Below are positions 42,304-50,271 of a DNA stretch of 64,000 nt, one piece after another (within the stretch, counting starts at the first letter, position 1; every line of letters starts with the position of its first letter). The stretch is from JAYPWI01 sp038135065 (GTDB taxonomy: Bacteria; Actinomycetota; Acidimicrobiia; Acidimicrobiales; Poriferisodalaceae). The notes under the pieces are model-generated. The model ran no database searches, was not told the origin of the DNA, and worked only from the letters and a program-made list of their open reading frames with translations. The stretch covers positions 9,150-73,149 of the forward strand of contig JAYPWI010000019.1 in the NCBI GenBank assembly GCA_038135065.1, in the 5' to 3' direction. Both the position numbers and the translations under genes were made by a program.

Positions 42304-42965
42304 ACCAGTCGCCCGTCGAGAAGGGCCACCGTCCTGGGGAACGAGGATGCGAGCGCCTGATCATGGGTGATGACGACGATCGTGCTTCCCGAGGAGTTCA
42401 GTTCCCGGAGCAAGCCGGCGATCTCGTCGGATGTCGCAGAGTCGAGGTTGCCCGTCGGTTCGTCAGCCAGCACGATCGCCGGCTCGCCGACCAGGGCGCG
42501 AGCAATGGCCACCCGCTGACGTTCTCCGCCCGACAGTTGATCGGGACGGTGAGCGGTCCGATCGCCGAGCCCTACCCGTTCCAGCATGGCCTGGGCCCGT
42601 TCTCGTCGACGACGGCGGGGCACGGCTTGGTACAGCAAGCCATCGGCCACGTTGTCGAGCGCACTCACCCCTCCCAGCAGATGGAAACCCTGGAACACGA
42701 AGCCGATCCGATGCCCCCGCAGACCCGACAGGGAACGGTCAGCAAGGCCGTTGATGACCTGGCCGTCGATGGCCACCTCGCCGCTCGTCGGCCGGTCCAA
42801 GGCACCCATGAGGTTCAGCATGGTGCTCTTGCCCGACCCCGATGGGCCGACCACGGCTACCAACTCACCGCGCTCGATGGTCAGATCGACATCGGACAGA
42901 GCCGCAACCGGGGGCGTGCCGGGGTAGCTGCGCCCTGCGCCTCGAAGCTCGAGCACAGCGGTCAC
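42300..42965 (-). CDS. MacB/LolD-type ABC transporter ATP-binding protein
   Basis: 221 aa. Walker A VGPSGSGKSTMLN, Q-loop FVFQGFHLLGG, signature LSGGERQRVAIARAL, Walker B AIVLADEPTGNLDS and the H-loop VVITHDQA. The GNLDS text is typical of the LolD/MacB clade. Start overlaps the adaptor stop by 4 nt; stop overlaps the permease start by 4 nt. Confidence 0.96.
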   Translation of the reverse strand: MTAVLELRGAGRSYPGTPPVAALSDVDLTIERGELVAVVGPSGSGKSTMLNLMGALDRPTSGEVAIDGQVINGLADRSLSGLRGHRIGFVFQGFHLLGGVSALDNVADGLLYQAVPRRRRRERAQAMLERVGLGDRTAHRPDQLSGGERQRVAIARALVGEPAIVLADEPTGNLDSATSDEIAGLLRELNSSGSTIVVITHDQALASSFPRTVALLDGRLV

Positions 42966-44023
42966 GGCACGATCACCCGGTCACCGGGGTTCACCTCCCC
43001 GACCACCGACACGAGGTTGTCGAGGAAGGTACCCAGGTTGACCCCGACGAGGCGCACGGTGTCGTCAGGGTCGACGATCTCGACCGCGTACCCACCCTCG
43101 GCCAGGGCGAGGAGGGCTGGGATGGGCACGACGACGGCGTCCTCTTCGAGGAGTTGCTCCACGATGATCACGACGGGGCTCTCGTCGACCACGGTGCCCC
43201 CGGCAGCCAGGCTGATCTCGACCTCGATGTACGAGGTTGCGTTCGGGCCCTGCCCCTCGGTGACAGCCGTCGAGCCCACGTAGGTCACCGTGCCGTCGAC
43301 CACCGTGGCGTCGGCGAGTTCCACGTCGACGGACTGACGCAGTTCGAGCAGGTCGGCCAGCGAGGTGTCCAGAGCGACCGACACCACACGTTCGGTGGAG
43401 GACACCGACAGGACGGACCCGCCGTTGATCTGCTGTCCGACCATGGCGTTGACCGAGCTCACCCGAAAGCCGGTCGGTCGGTACACGAAGCGGCCGATAC
43501 CGACACTGCCGGTCGCTTGGAGCCCGACATCTGACTCCCACGCTTCGATTGCGCGACGGGTGGCTGAGCTGAAGTCCTCGTCGACGGTGAGGTCGTCGCC
43601 GTAGCCGAGGTCGACGAGCAACTGCTCGAGTTGGCGAATGTCCTCACCATCGGAGGAACGGCTGTCCAGGTTGCGGTACATGGGAACCGACCCCTCGAAG
43701 AGGAACACCGGTCGCCCGTCGATCTCGTACAGGACATCCCCGAAGGTCATGATCTGGCCGGCTTCGGGAACCCAGGTGACCACGCCCGAGACCAGGTTGG
43801 GCAGGGCCTCGACGGCTCCGTAGCCGAGCGTTCCTGCCACCTCGGTGTGCTCAACCAGGGTCGTGCGGGCCACCACGGCGGTGGTGAAGGTGGTGCGCTC
43901 GTTGGCCGGCTCCGACGTCGGTGCCGGGGGCTCGGAGTCACCCGACAGCCACCAGGTCGCGGCCAGGATGGCGATGCCGAACAGGCCAGCGAGGGTCAGG
44001 GCGCCGATGCGGCGGCCGCTCAC
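42962..44023 (-). CDS. Efflux adaptor with a peptidoglycan-binding domain (HlyD-like)
   Basis: 353 aa from the GTG at 44023, which overlaps the lipoprotein stop (GTGA). One N-terminal helix (IGALTLAGLFGIAILAATWWL), a barrel-like segment, then a peptidoglycan-binding type 1 domain at about residues 125-195 (DIRQLEQLLVDLGYGDDL, SSATRRAIEAWESDVG), then a membrane-fusion beta-barrel (VDVELADATVVDGTVTYVG, VVVPIPALLAL). In Gram-positive cells such an adaptor may tether the MacB-type pump to the cell wall. Confidence 0.88.
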   Translation of the reverse strand: MSGRRIGALTLAGLFGIAILAATWWLSGDSEPPAPTSEPANERTTFTTAVVARTTLVEHTEVAGTLGYGAVEALPNLVSGVVTWVPEAGQIMTFGDVLYEIDGRPVFLFEGSVPMYRNLDSRSSDGEDIRQLEQLLVDLGYGDDLTVDEDFSSATRRAIEAWESDVGLQATGSVGIGRFVYRPTGFRVSSVNAMVGQQINGGSVLSVSSTERVVSVALDTSLADLLELRQSVDVELADATVVDGTVTYVGSTAVTEGQGPNATSYIEVEISLAAGGTVVDESPVVIIVEQLLEEDAVVVPIPALLALAEGGYAVEIVDPDDTVRLVGVNLGTFLDNLVSVVGEVNPGDRVIVP

Positions 44024-44685
44024 TGCGATCCGCCCCTCGGGCCGGGCCCTCGGCCGCCGGGGCCCAGTTGCTCGAGGCCCAGCTGCTCCTGGCACTGCTG
44101 GACCAGGCTGCGGAACTCGACGGGGTCGAGTGAACCATCCTCCACGAGGCTGCGAAGCCCGAAGCCCCCGGCCCCCGCGGTCAGGTCGGGGTCGGGAAGA
44201 TCCTCGAACCCTGGTGCTTCGCGGACACAGGCGAACAGGGCAAGGAGGTTGTCCTCCAACTCCGCCTGCTGTTCGTCGGTCAGGCCCCCACCAGGGCGGG
44301 TCACTCCTTCGAATGCGTCAGCCCGGCAGGCGTCGAGACGATCCCTGAGATCGGCGTCCCGGATGTCGATTCCCATGTCGGACAGCGTCTCCGGTGAGAT
44401 TCGCATGATCTGGCCATCGGGGCCGGTGGCCGGGTCGGGCCATTGTGGGTAATCCCCCCGCATGCACTCGGCAAATGCGAGTTGGGCGTCCTCGAAGGAC
44501 AGGGCGTCGGGCGGGTCGTCGGTTGTCGAGGTGGGCCCGAGCGCGTCGGCACCCGAGGCGCCGGAACCGTCGTCGGAGAGGCTGGCCAAGGCCACCGCGT
44601 CGTCGTCGGCGCTCGAGGAGCAACCGCCGATCAACATCACGGCACATGCTGCGATGGTGAAGGCCCGGAGCAGGGGTGAGGGCAT
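44020..44685 (-). CDS. Lipoprotein associated with a MacB-type efflux cassette
   Basis: 221 aa. Signal peptide with lipobox ending at Cys22 (VMLIGGC). The mature part has AFAECMRGDYPQWPDPATG, a text common in actinobacterial lipoproteins next to peptidoglycan-binding efflux adaptors, and a Gly/Pro/Arg-rich tail. It may sense or hand over the substrate; unproven. First gene of the cassette, divergent from uvrC, with a TANNNT box 7 nt before its ATG. Confidence 0.8.
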   Translation of the reverse strand: MPSPLLRAFTIAACAVMLIGGCSSSADDDAVALASLSDDGSGASGADALGPTSTTDDPPDALSFEDAQLAFAECMRGDYPQWPDPATGPDGQIMRISPETLSDMGIDIRDADLRDRLDACRADAFEGVTRPGGGLTDEQQAELEDNLLALFACVREAPGFEDLPDPDLTAGAGGFGLRSLVEDGSLDPVEFRSLVQQCQEQLGLEQLGPGGRGPGPRGGSQ

Positions 44686-44692
44686 GACCTGC

Positions 44693-44698
44693 AGCGTA
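44693..44698 (-). promoter_or_regulatory. -10-like box (TACGCT) of the efflux cassette
   Basis: Minus strand, ending 7 nt before the ATG at 44685. Inferred leaderless promoter; faces the uvrC promoter about 40 bp away. Confidence 0.4.
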
Positions 44699-44735
44699 GG
44701 GAGCGATCCTGAACGAACTGTGAGGATCCGCTGGA

Positions 44736-44741
44736 TACCCT
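44736..44741 (+). promoter_or_regulatory. -10-like box (TACCCT) of uvrC
   Basis: Ends 6 nt before the ATG at 44748; no Shine-Dalgarno. Inferred leaderless promoter. Confidence 0.45.
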
Positions 44742-44747
44742 GCTGGG

Positions 44748-46607
44748 ATGGCGCTGCGCCCCGAGCCCGGGTCGATCCCCGACACGCCGGGCAGCTACCA
44801 ATTCAAGGACGGCGACGGCCGCATCATCTACGTGGGCAAGGCGAAAAGCCTGCGTAATCGGGTCAACAGCTACTTCCAGGACCCTCGCAACCTCCACCAT
44901 CGCACCGCACAGATGGTGTCCACCGCTGCCTCGGTCGAGTGGATCCAGGTCGCCACCGAGCTCGACGCGCTGAGGCTGGAGTACAGCCTCAGCCAGCGTC
45001 ACCAGCCCCGCTTCAACGTCCGGCTGAGAGATGACAAGTCGTACCCGTTCCTGGCGATCACCATGCTCGACGACTGGCCGAGAGCGATGGTCATGCGGGG
45101 GAAGCGGAAGCGGGGCAATCGGTATTTCGGTCCCTACGGGCACGCCTATGCGATTCGGGACACCCTCGACCTGTTGCTGCGGACCTTCCCGATTCGGACC
45201 TGCAGCGACAACAAGCTGGCCGAGCACCAACGGCTCGGCCGCCCATGCCTGCTGTTCCACATCGAGCAATGTGCGGGTCCCTGTGTGGGTGAGGTGACGA
45301 CCGAGGACTACGACGCGATGGTCCGGGACCTCATCCGCTTCCTGGAGGGCGATACCGACGAGGTGGTGGCCGAGCTCGCCGAGCGGATGCGCGAGGCGTC
45401 CACCGAGATGGAGTTCGAGTTGGCGGCTCGCCTCCGGGACCGGCTCCAGGCCGTGAACCGGGCCATCGAGAAGCAGCAGATCGCCGGGACCCGCAACGAG
45501 GACTACGACGTCATCGGCCTGTTCGACGACGAGCTCGAGGCATCGGTCCAGGTGTTCTTCGTGCGGAAGGGCCGCGTGATGGGCCAGCGCGGCTTCGTCG
45601 TGGACAAGGTAGAGGAACTCGACCGTCCCGAGCTGATCGCCCGGGTGATGGAACAGCTGTATCACGAGGAAAATCCCATCGGGATGCCCAAGACGGTGTT
45701 CGTTCCCGACCTGCCCGGCGCCGTCGATGTCTACGAGGAGTGGCTGACCCAGCAACGGGGATCCAAGGTCGAGGTCCGGATCCCCCAACGGGGCGAGAAG
45801 CGCTCACTTCAAGAGACGGCAACGGCGAATGCCAGGGAGTCGTTCAACCGGCACCGACTCAAACGGGGCAGCGACCACAACAGTCGTGCCCGTGCCCTCA
45901 ACGAACTGCAGGAGTACCTTCACCTGCCCGCCGCCCCGTTGCGTATCGAGTGCTACGACATGAGCCATCTCCAGGGGACCGACTACGTCGGGTCAATGGT
46001 GGTGCTCGAGGACGGCCTACCCCGCAAGAGCGAATACCGCCGGTTCAAGATCCGCACGGTGGACGGGAACGACGACTTCGCTGCGATGGAGGAAGTGCTG
46101 ACCCGCCGCCTGACCAACTACCTGGCCGAGCGGGACCTGCCCGCTCACGAGCAGGGGAAGTTCGCCTATCCGCCCCAGCTGCTGGTGGTCGACGGTGGAA
46201 AGGGTCAGCTGACTTCCGCAGTGCGGGTCCTCGACGAGTTGGGACTCAGGGACGAGATCCCCGTGGCGTCGTTGGCGAAGCAGTTCGAGGAGGTGTTCGT
46301 TCCCGGTAGATCGGCCCCGATCCGCATTCCCCGCCAGTCCGAGGCCTTGTACCTGCTCCAGCGGATCCGGGACGAGAGCCACCGCTTCGCGATCACGTAT
46401 CACCGACAGCTGCGGGACAAGCGAATGACCCGCTCCGTGCTCGACGACATCCCGGGCTTGGGAGACAAGCGCCGGACCCGCCTGGTAAAGGAACTCGGCG
46501 GGGTCCGTAGGGTCAAGCAGGCCGAACTCGAAGAACTCCAGGCCCTCGGATGGCTACCGGACGCGGTTGCCCGGGCGGTCTATGACCGAACCCACGGCAG
46601 GGCCTGA
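44748..46607 (+). CDS. uvrC: UvrC, excinuclease ABC subunit C
   Basis: 619 aa dual-incision nuclease. N-terminal GIY-YIG domain (PGSYQFKDGDGRIIYVGKAK), a Cys-rich patch (CLLFHIEQCAGPCVG), UVR domain (~195-230), RNase H-like endonuclease (IECYDMSHLQGTDYVGSMVV, LLVVDGGKGQL) and C-terminal helix-hairpin-helix (IPGLGDKRRTRLVKELGG). Completes uvrABC within 13 kb. Its TGA forms the left arm of a perfect hairpin with the convergent SDR stop. Confidence 0.98.
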   Translation: MALRPEPGSIPDTPGSYQFKDGDGRIIYVGKAKSLRNRVNSYFQDPRNLHHRTAQMVSTAASVEWIQVATELDALRLEYSLSQRHQPRFNVRLRDDKSYPFLAITMLDDWPRAMVMRGKRKRGNRYFGPYGHAYAIRDTLDLLLRTFPIRTCSDNKLAEHQRLGRPCLLFHIEQCAGPCVGEVTTEDYDAMVRDLIRFLEGDTDEVVAELAERMREASTEMEFELAARLRDRLQAVNRAIEKQQIAGTRNEDYDVIGLFDDELEASVQVFFVRKGRVMGQRGFVVDKVEELDRPELIARVMEQLYHEENPIGMPKTVFVPDLPGAVDVYEEWLTQQRGSKVEVRIPQRGEKRSLQETATANARESFNRHRLKRGSDHNSRARALNELQEYLHLPAAPLRIECYDMSHLQGTDYVGSMVVLEDGLPRKSEYRRFKIRTVDGNDDFAAMEEVLTRRLTNYLAERDLPAHEQGKFAYPPQLLVVDGGKGQLTSAVRVLDELGLRDEIPVASLAKQFEEVFVPGRSAPIRIPRQSEALYLLQRIRDESHRFAITYHRQLRDKRMTRSVLDDIPGLGDKRRTRLVKELGGVRRVKQAELEELQALGWLPDAVARAVYDRTHGRA

Positions 46608-46623
46608 CGGCCGGTGGCCGTCA
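46605..46623. terminator. Bidirectional hairpin TGACGGCC-GGT-GGCCGTCA
   Basis: Perfect 8-bp stem with a 3-nt loop. The left arm begins with the uvrC stop TGA and the right arm ends with the complement of the SDR stop TGA. No T-runs flank it. A compact shared 3' stabiliser or terminator is inferred. Confidence 0.5.
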
Positions 46624-47382
46624 ACTGAAGTTCGTGCCACCGTTCACCTGGATGGTCTGACCGGTGATGTGGCGGGCTTGATCCGAACAGAGGAACACGG
46701 CGACATCGGCGATCTCAGCGGGCTGGGCCATCGCACCGAGTGGGACCCGAGAGCTGGCCGCGGCGATCTGTTCCTCGGTCATGCCGTCGCGGGGTTGGGC
46801 CGTATCGACGATGCCCGGGGCGATCGCATTGACCCTGATGTTGGATCGGGCGAGCTCCGCTGCCGCAGCGCGGGTCATACCGATGATGGCCCCCTTGCTG
46901 GCTGCGTAGTGCACACCCCTGGCCGACTCCCGGAAAAATGCGACCGAGCTGAGGTTGACCACCGCCCCTGGACGGGAGGCCGCCACCAAGTCACGGGCCA
47001 TCAACTGCAGACAGCGGAAACCGCCCAGAACGTTGACGTTCTGTACGAGGTTCCAGTCATCGTCGGTCATGTCGAGCAGGGGGACTCGGGGGAAGATCCC
47101 GGCATTGTTCATCAGCACGTCGACCCCGCCCAGGTCGCGCCCGGCGGCCAGCATCGACTCGCAGTCGCTGCGGTGCCCGACATCGCCCTGGACGGTCACG
47201 GCATCGACACCGAACGACCTGATCTGCGCTGCGACCTCGGTCGCTGCGTCCTCGTCGTCGAGCCAGTTGACCACTACGGAGGCGCCGGCCTTTCCCATGG
47301 CCAATGCGGTGGCTCGCCCGATGCCCTGCTGGGCTCCGGTGACCAGGGCCACCCGGCCGTTCAGCTGCCCCTCGACCGACAC
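46621..47382 (-). CDS. SDR family oxidoreductase (FabG-like)
   Basis: 253 aa. TGAQQGIGRATALAMGKAG, NNAGIFPR, catalytic Ser in NLSSVAFF, YAASK, and the end GQTIQVNGGTNFS. GTG start with AGGGGGA 6-12 nt upstream. It is outside the fab operon, so it may act on another hydroxy/keto substrate. Convergent with uvrC. Confidence 0.92.
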   Translation of the reverse strand: MSVEGQLNGRVALVTGAQQGIGRATALAMGKAGASVVVNWLDDEDAATEVAAQIRSFGVDAVTVQGDVGHRSDCESMLAAGRDLGGVDVLMNNAGIFPRVPLLDMTDDDWNLVQNVNVLGGFRCLQLMARDLVAASRPGAVVNLSSVAFFRESARGVHYAASKGAIIGMTRAAAAELARSNIRVNAIAPGIVDTAQPRDGMTEEQIAAASSRVPLGAMAQPAEIADVAVFLCSDQARHITGQTIQVNGGTNFS

Positions 47383-47539
47383 TTGCTTCCCCCTGACGAC
47401 GTCGCTGACGCCGCAGCGTCACCTCGTTGCTTCATTGTCCCCTGATTGTCCCCCGTGGGGAAGTGGCGTGTCGCACGGGTCGTGGCGACTGTTGTTCATC
47501 CGTCTCGCACCGAGGCTGCCGGCCTGCCAGAGTGAGCCC

Positions 47540-48277
47540 ATGAGCGAGCGTCCGTCGAACGATCTGTGGGAGACCCACGCCCGCTGGTGGCAGGACGGTT
47601 TCACCGACGGCGTCGATCCGGAGTACGAGGAACAGATCCTCCCCTTGGCCGCCGACCTCCTTCGTGGCCACCGGCGGGTGCTCGACATCGGGGCGGGGGA
47701 AGGTCAGATCTCCCGCCTACTGTCGGCGGCCGGCAGCGAGGTGGTCGCCATCGACCCGACGTGGGCTCAGATCGTGGTGGCCGCTGAACGGGCCGGGGGT
47801 CCGGTGTTCGCCCAGGCTGCAGCGGCCGCCCTGCCGTTCCCTGATGACGCGTTCGATGCTGCAGTGGCCTGTTTGGTGTTCGAGCACATCGTCGACGTGG
47901 ACGAGGCCATCGCCGAGGTGGCCCGGGTCCTGCGCCCCGGGGGTCGATTCGCCTTCTTCCTGAACCACCCGCTGCTGCAGACTCCCAACTCGGGGTGGAT
48001 CGACGACCAGATGCTCGACCCGCCCGAGCAGTATTGGCGGATCGGCGATTACCTGGTGGAGGACGAGACCGTCGAGGAGGTGGAGTTGGGTGTGTTCATC
48101 CCCTTCATCCACCGCCCGCTGAGCCGGTACGTGAACGCGATGGCAGCTGCGGGCCTGCTCGTCGAACGGATGGTGGAGCCCGCCCCACCCCCGGGTTTCC
48201 TGGCCCGAGCGGCTGCGTACGAGGCAGCTGCATCGATCCCGCGCCTGCTCGTGCTGGTGGCCCGCCTGATCAGCTGA
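47540..48277 (+). CDS. SAM-dependent methyltransferase
   Basis: 245 aa. Motif I VLDIGAGEGQISRLL, motif II VVAIDPTWAQI, then PFPDDAFDAAVACLVFEHI and ARVLRPGGRFAFFL of the Methyltransf_11 type. ATG at 47540; a long in-frame upstream extension antisense to the SDR is rejected. Sits just before rapZ. Substrate unknown. Confidence 0.88.
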   Translation: MSERPSNDLWETHARWWQDGFTDGVDPEYEEQILPLAADLLRGHRRVLDIGAGEGQISRLLSAAGSEVVAIDPTWAQIVVAAERAGGPVFAQAAAAALPFPDDAFDAAVACLVFEHIVDVDEAIAEVARVLRPGGRFAFFLNHPLLQTPNSGWIDDQMLDPPEQYWRIGDYLVEDETVEEVELGVFIPFIHRPLSRYVNAMAAAGLLVERMVEPAPPPGFLARAAAYEAAASIPRLLVLVARLIS

Positions 48278-48303
48278 CACGACTGCTTGACGAGGGCGGC
48301 ATG

Positions 48304-48309
48304 TACCCT
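48304..48309 (+). promoter_or_regulatory. -10-like box (TACCCT) of rapZ
   Basis: Ends 7 nt before the ATG at 48317. A TTGACG lies 11 nt upstream of it, closer than the usual 17-nt spacing. Inferred leaderless promoter. Confidence 0.4.
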
Positions 48310-48316
48310 CAGCGGC

Positions 48317-49180
48317 ATGGCCGGGCAGCCGGAGATCGTGGTCGTGGCAGGCCTTTCAGGGGCAGGTCGCTCGACGGCGGCCAACACCCTCGAGGACCTC
48401 GGCTGGTTCGTGATCGACAACCTGCCGCCGTCTCTTATCGCCGGGGTGGCCGATCTGGCCCAGGTGCCCGGTTCGGCGATCGGCAAGCTCGCCCTGGTGG
48501 TGGGGACACACCGCTACCACGAGGACCTCATGCCGGCCATCGAGGAGCTACGTCAGAGCGGGGCGCGAGTCCATCTGGTGTTCTTGGAGGCCTCGACCGA
48601 TGTCCTGGTGCGCCGCTTCGACGACACCAGACGGCGCCATCCGCTCGGTGACGGGGCCGTGTCCGTGATCGATGCCATCGAGCGGGAGCGCGCCCTGTTG
48701 GGTCCGGTGAAGGTGGCGGCCGACATGGTGATCGACACCGACGGGCTGATCGTCCACGACCTCAAGAGTCGTATCGTCGACGCGTTCACCGATGTCGAGC
48801 GGGATCAGTTGATGCGAACCACGGTGACGTCGTTCGGCTACAAGAACGGCGTCCCCCGGGATGCCGACCTGGTGCTCGATTGCCGATTCCTGCCAAATCC
48901 TCACTGGGTACCGGAGTTGCGACCCTTGACCGGTCTGGACGAGCGGGTACGCGACTATGTGCTCGAGCAGGCGGCCACTGCCGACTTCCTGGAGCGCCTG
49001 CTTCCCCTGCTGGACATGCTGCTGCCTGCCTATGTGGGGGAGGGGAAGGCGTATCTGACCATCGCGCTGGGCTGTACGGGCGGTCGACATCGCAGCGTGG
49101 CCATGGCGGAAGAGGTCAGTAGCGTGCTGCGAGAACGGGGTCACGACATCCGAACCCGCCACCGGGACGTGGGGTCGTAG
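48317..49180 (+). CDS. rapZ: RapZ/YvcJ-family nucleotide-binding protein
   Basis: 287 aa. Walker A variant GLSGAGRSTAANTLEDLGWF, with the Arg usual in actinobacteria, DNLPPSLI, RRFDDTRRRHPL, and the C-terminal domain motif SFGYKNGVPRDADLVLDCRF followed by GCTGGRHRSVA. In proteobacteria RapZ controls GlmS via small RNAs; the actinobacterial role is unclear. In most actinobacteria it is followed by yvcK and whiA; here gap comes next. Confidence 0.93.
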   Translation: MAGQPEIVVVAGLSGAGRSTAANTLEDLGWFVIDNLPPSLIAGVADLAQVPGSAIGKLALVVGTHRYHEDLMPAIEELRQSGARVHLVFLEASTDVLVRRFDDTRRRHPLGDGAVSVIDAIERERALLGPVKVAADMVIDTDGLIVHDLKSRIVDAFTDVERDQLMRTTVTSFGYKNGVPRDADLVLDCRFLPNPHWVPELRPLTGLDERVRDYVLEQAATADFLERLLPLLDMLLPAYVGEGKAYLTIALGCTGGRHRSVAMAEEVSSVLRERGHDIRTRHRDVGS

Positions 49181-49189
49181 GCTCATCGC

Positions 49190-49225
49190 ACCCGATCAGG
49201 TTCATGCCGGTGGGTCCGATCGGGT
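49190..49225. promoter_or_regulatory. Spaced inverted repeat ACCCGATC ... GATCGGGT upstream of gap
   Basis: Two perfect 8-bp arms separated by 20 bp in the 87-bp gap before the glycolytic operon. Spacing suggests a dimeric regulator site or an RNA stem near the transcript start. TAGAAA follows. Inferred. Confidence 0.3.
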
Positions 49226-49267
49226 AGAAACACAGGGACAACTCCTCCCCAGCGAAGGGATTCCCCC

Positions 49268-50269
49268 ATGACCGTCCGTGTCGGGATCAACGGGTTCGGC
49301 CGTATCGGCCGGAACTTCTTCCGAGCCGCCAAGCAGCAGGGTGCTGACATCGACTTCGTGGCGGTGAACGACCTCGGTAATCAGGCCACCGTGGCCCATT
49401 TGCTGAAGTACGACTCGGTGATGGGCAACCTGCCCAACGAGATCAAGGCCGTCGACGGTGGCATCTCGGTCGACGGCGACGTGCTGCGGGTGCTCTCCGA
49501 GCGCAACCCGGCTGACCTGCCGTGGGGTGACCTCGGGGTCGACGTGGTGGTCGAGTCGACGGGTATTTTCACGGCCCGCGACCAAGCGGCCATGCACCTC
49601 GACGCCGGGGCTCCGCTGGTGATCGTGTCGGCCCCGGCCAGTGGAGCCGACGCCACCTTCGTGGTGGGGGTCAACGACGGCGACTTCGATCCCGAGACCC
49701 ACAAGGTCATCAGCAACGCCAGCTGCACCACGAACTGCTTCGTGCCCATGGTCCAGGTCCTCGACGAGGCCTTCGGGGTCGAGAAGGGCCTCATGACCAC
49801 CGTGCACGCCTACACCGGTGACCAGAGCCTGGTCGACGGGCCCCACAGCGACCTGCGGCGGGCCCGGGCCTCGGCCGTCAACATCATCCCCACCTCGACG
49901 GGAGCCGCCCGGGCGACTGGTCTTGTGCTGCAGGCCATGCAGGGCCGTCTCGACGGCACCTCCCTGCGGGTGCCCATTCCCGATGGCTCGATCACCGATT
50001 TCACGGCAATCGTGAACGGTGCGCCCTCGATCGACGAGGTCAACGAGGCCTTCCGGGCCGCCGCCAGCTCAGGTCCCCTGTCGGGCGTGCTGGACTACAG
50101 CGAGGACCCGCTGGTCAGCTCGGACATCGTGGGGAGCCCGGCCAGCTGCACCTTCGACGCGGGCCTGACCATGACGATGGACAACCTGGTGAAGATCAAC
50201 GGCTGGTACGACAACGAGTGGGGCTACTCGAACCGGCTCGTCGACCTGGTCCGCATCACCTGCGGCTGA
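49268..50269 (+). CDS. gap: Glyceraldehyde-3-phosphate dehydrogenase, type I
   Basis: 333 aa. NAD-binding VGINGFGRIGRNFF, catalytic Cys153 in SNASCTTNCF, phosphate site STGAARATGLVL and the C-terminal NGWYDNEWGYSNR. Asp in the VNDLG region suggests NAD specificity. First gene of gap-pgk-tpiA, with 2 nt before pgk. Confidence 0.98.
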   Translation: MTVRVGINGFGRIGRNFFRAAKQQGADIDFVAVNDLGNQATVAHLLKYDSVMGNLPNEIKAVDGGISVDGDVLRVLSERNPADLPWGDLGVDVVVESTGIFTARDQAAMHLDAGAPLVIVSAPASGADATFVVGVNDGDFDPETHKVISNASCTTNCFVPMVQVLDEAFGVEKGLMTTVHAYTGDQSLVDGPHSDLRRARASAVNIIPTSTGAARATGLVLQAMQGRLDGTSLRVPIPDGSITDFTAIVNGAPSIDEVNEAFRAAASSGPLSGVLDYSEDPLVSSDIVGSPASCTFDAGLTMTMDNLVKINGWYDNEWGYSNRLVDLVRITCG

Positions 50270-50271
50270 AC

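Noticed and set aside
46955..47539. N-terminal extension of the methyltransferase to 440 aa
   Set aside because: The extension is antisense to the SDR gene; the ATG at 47540 fits the family length.
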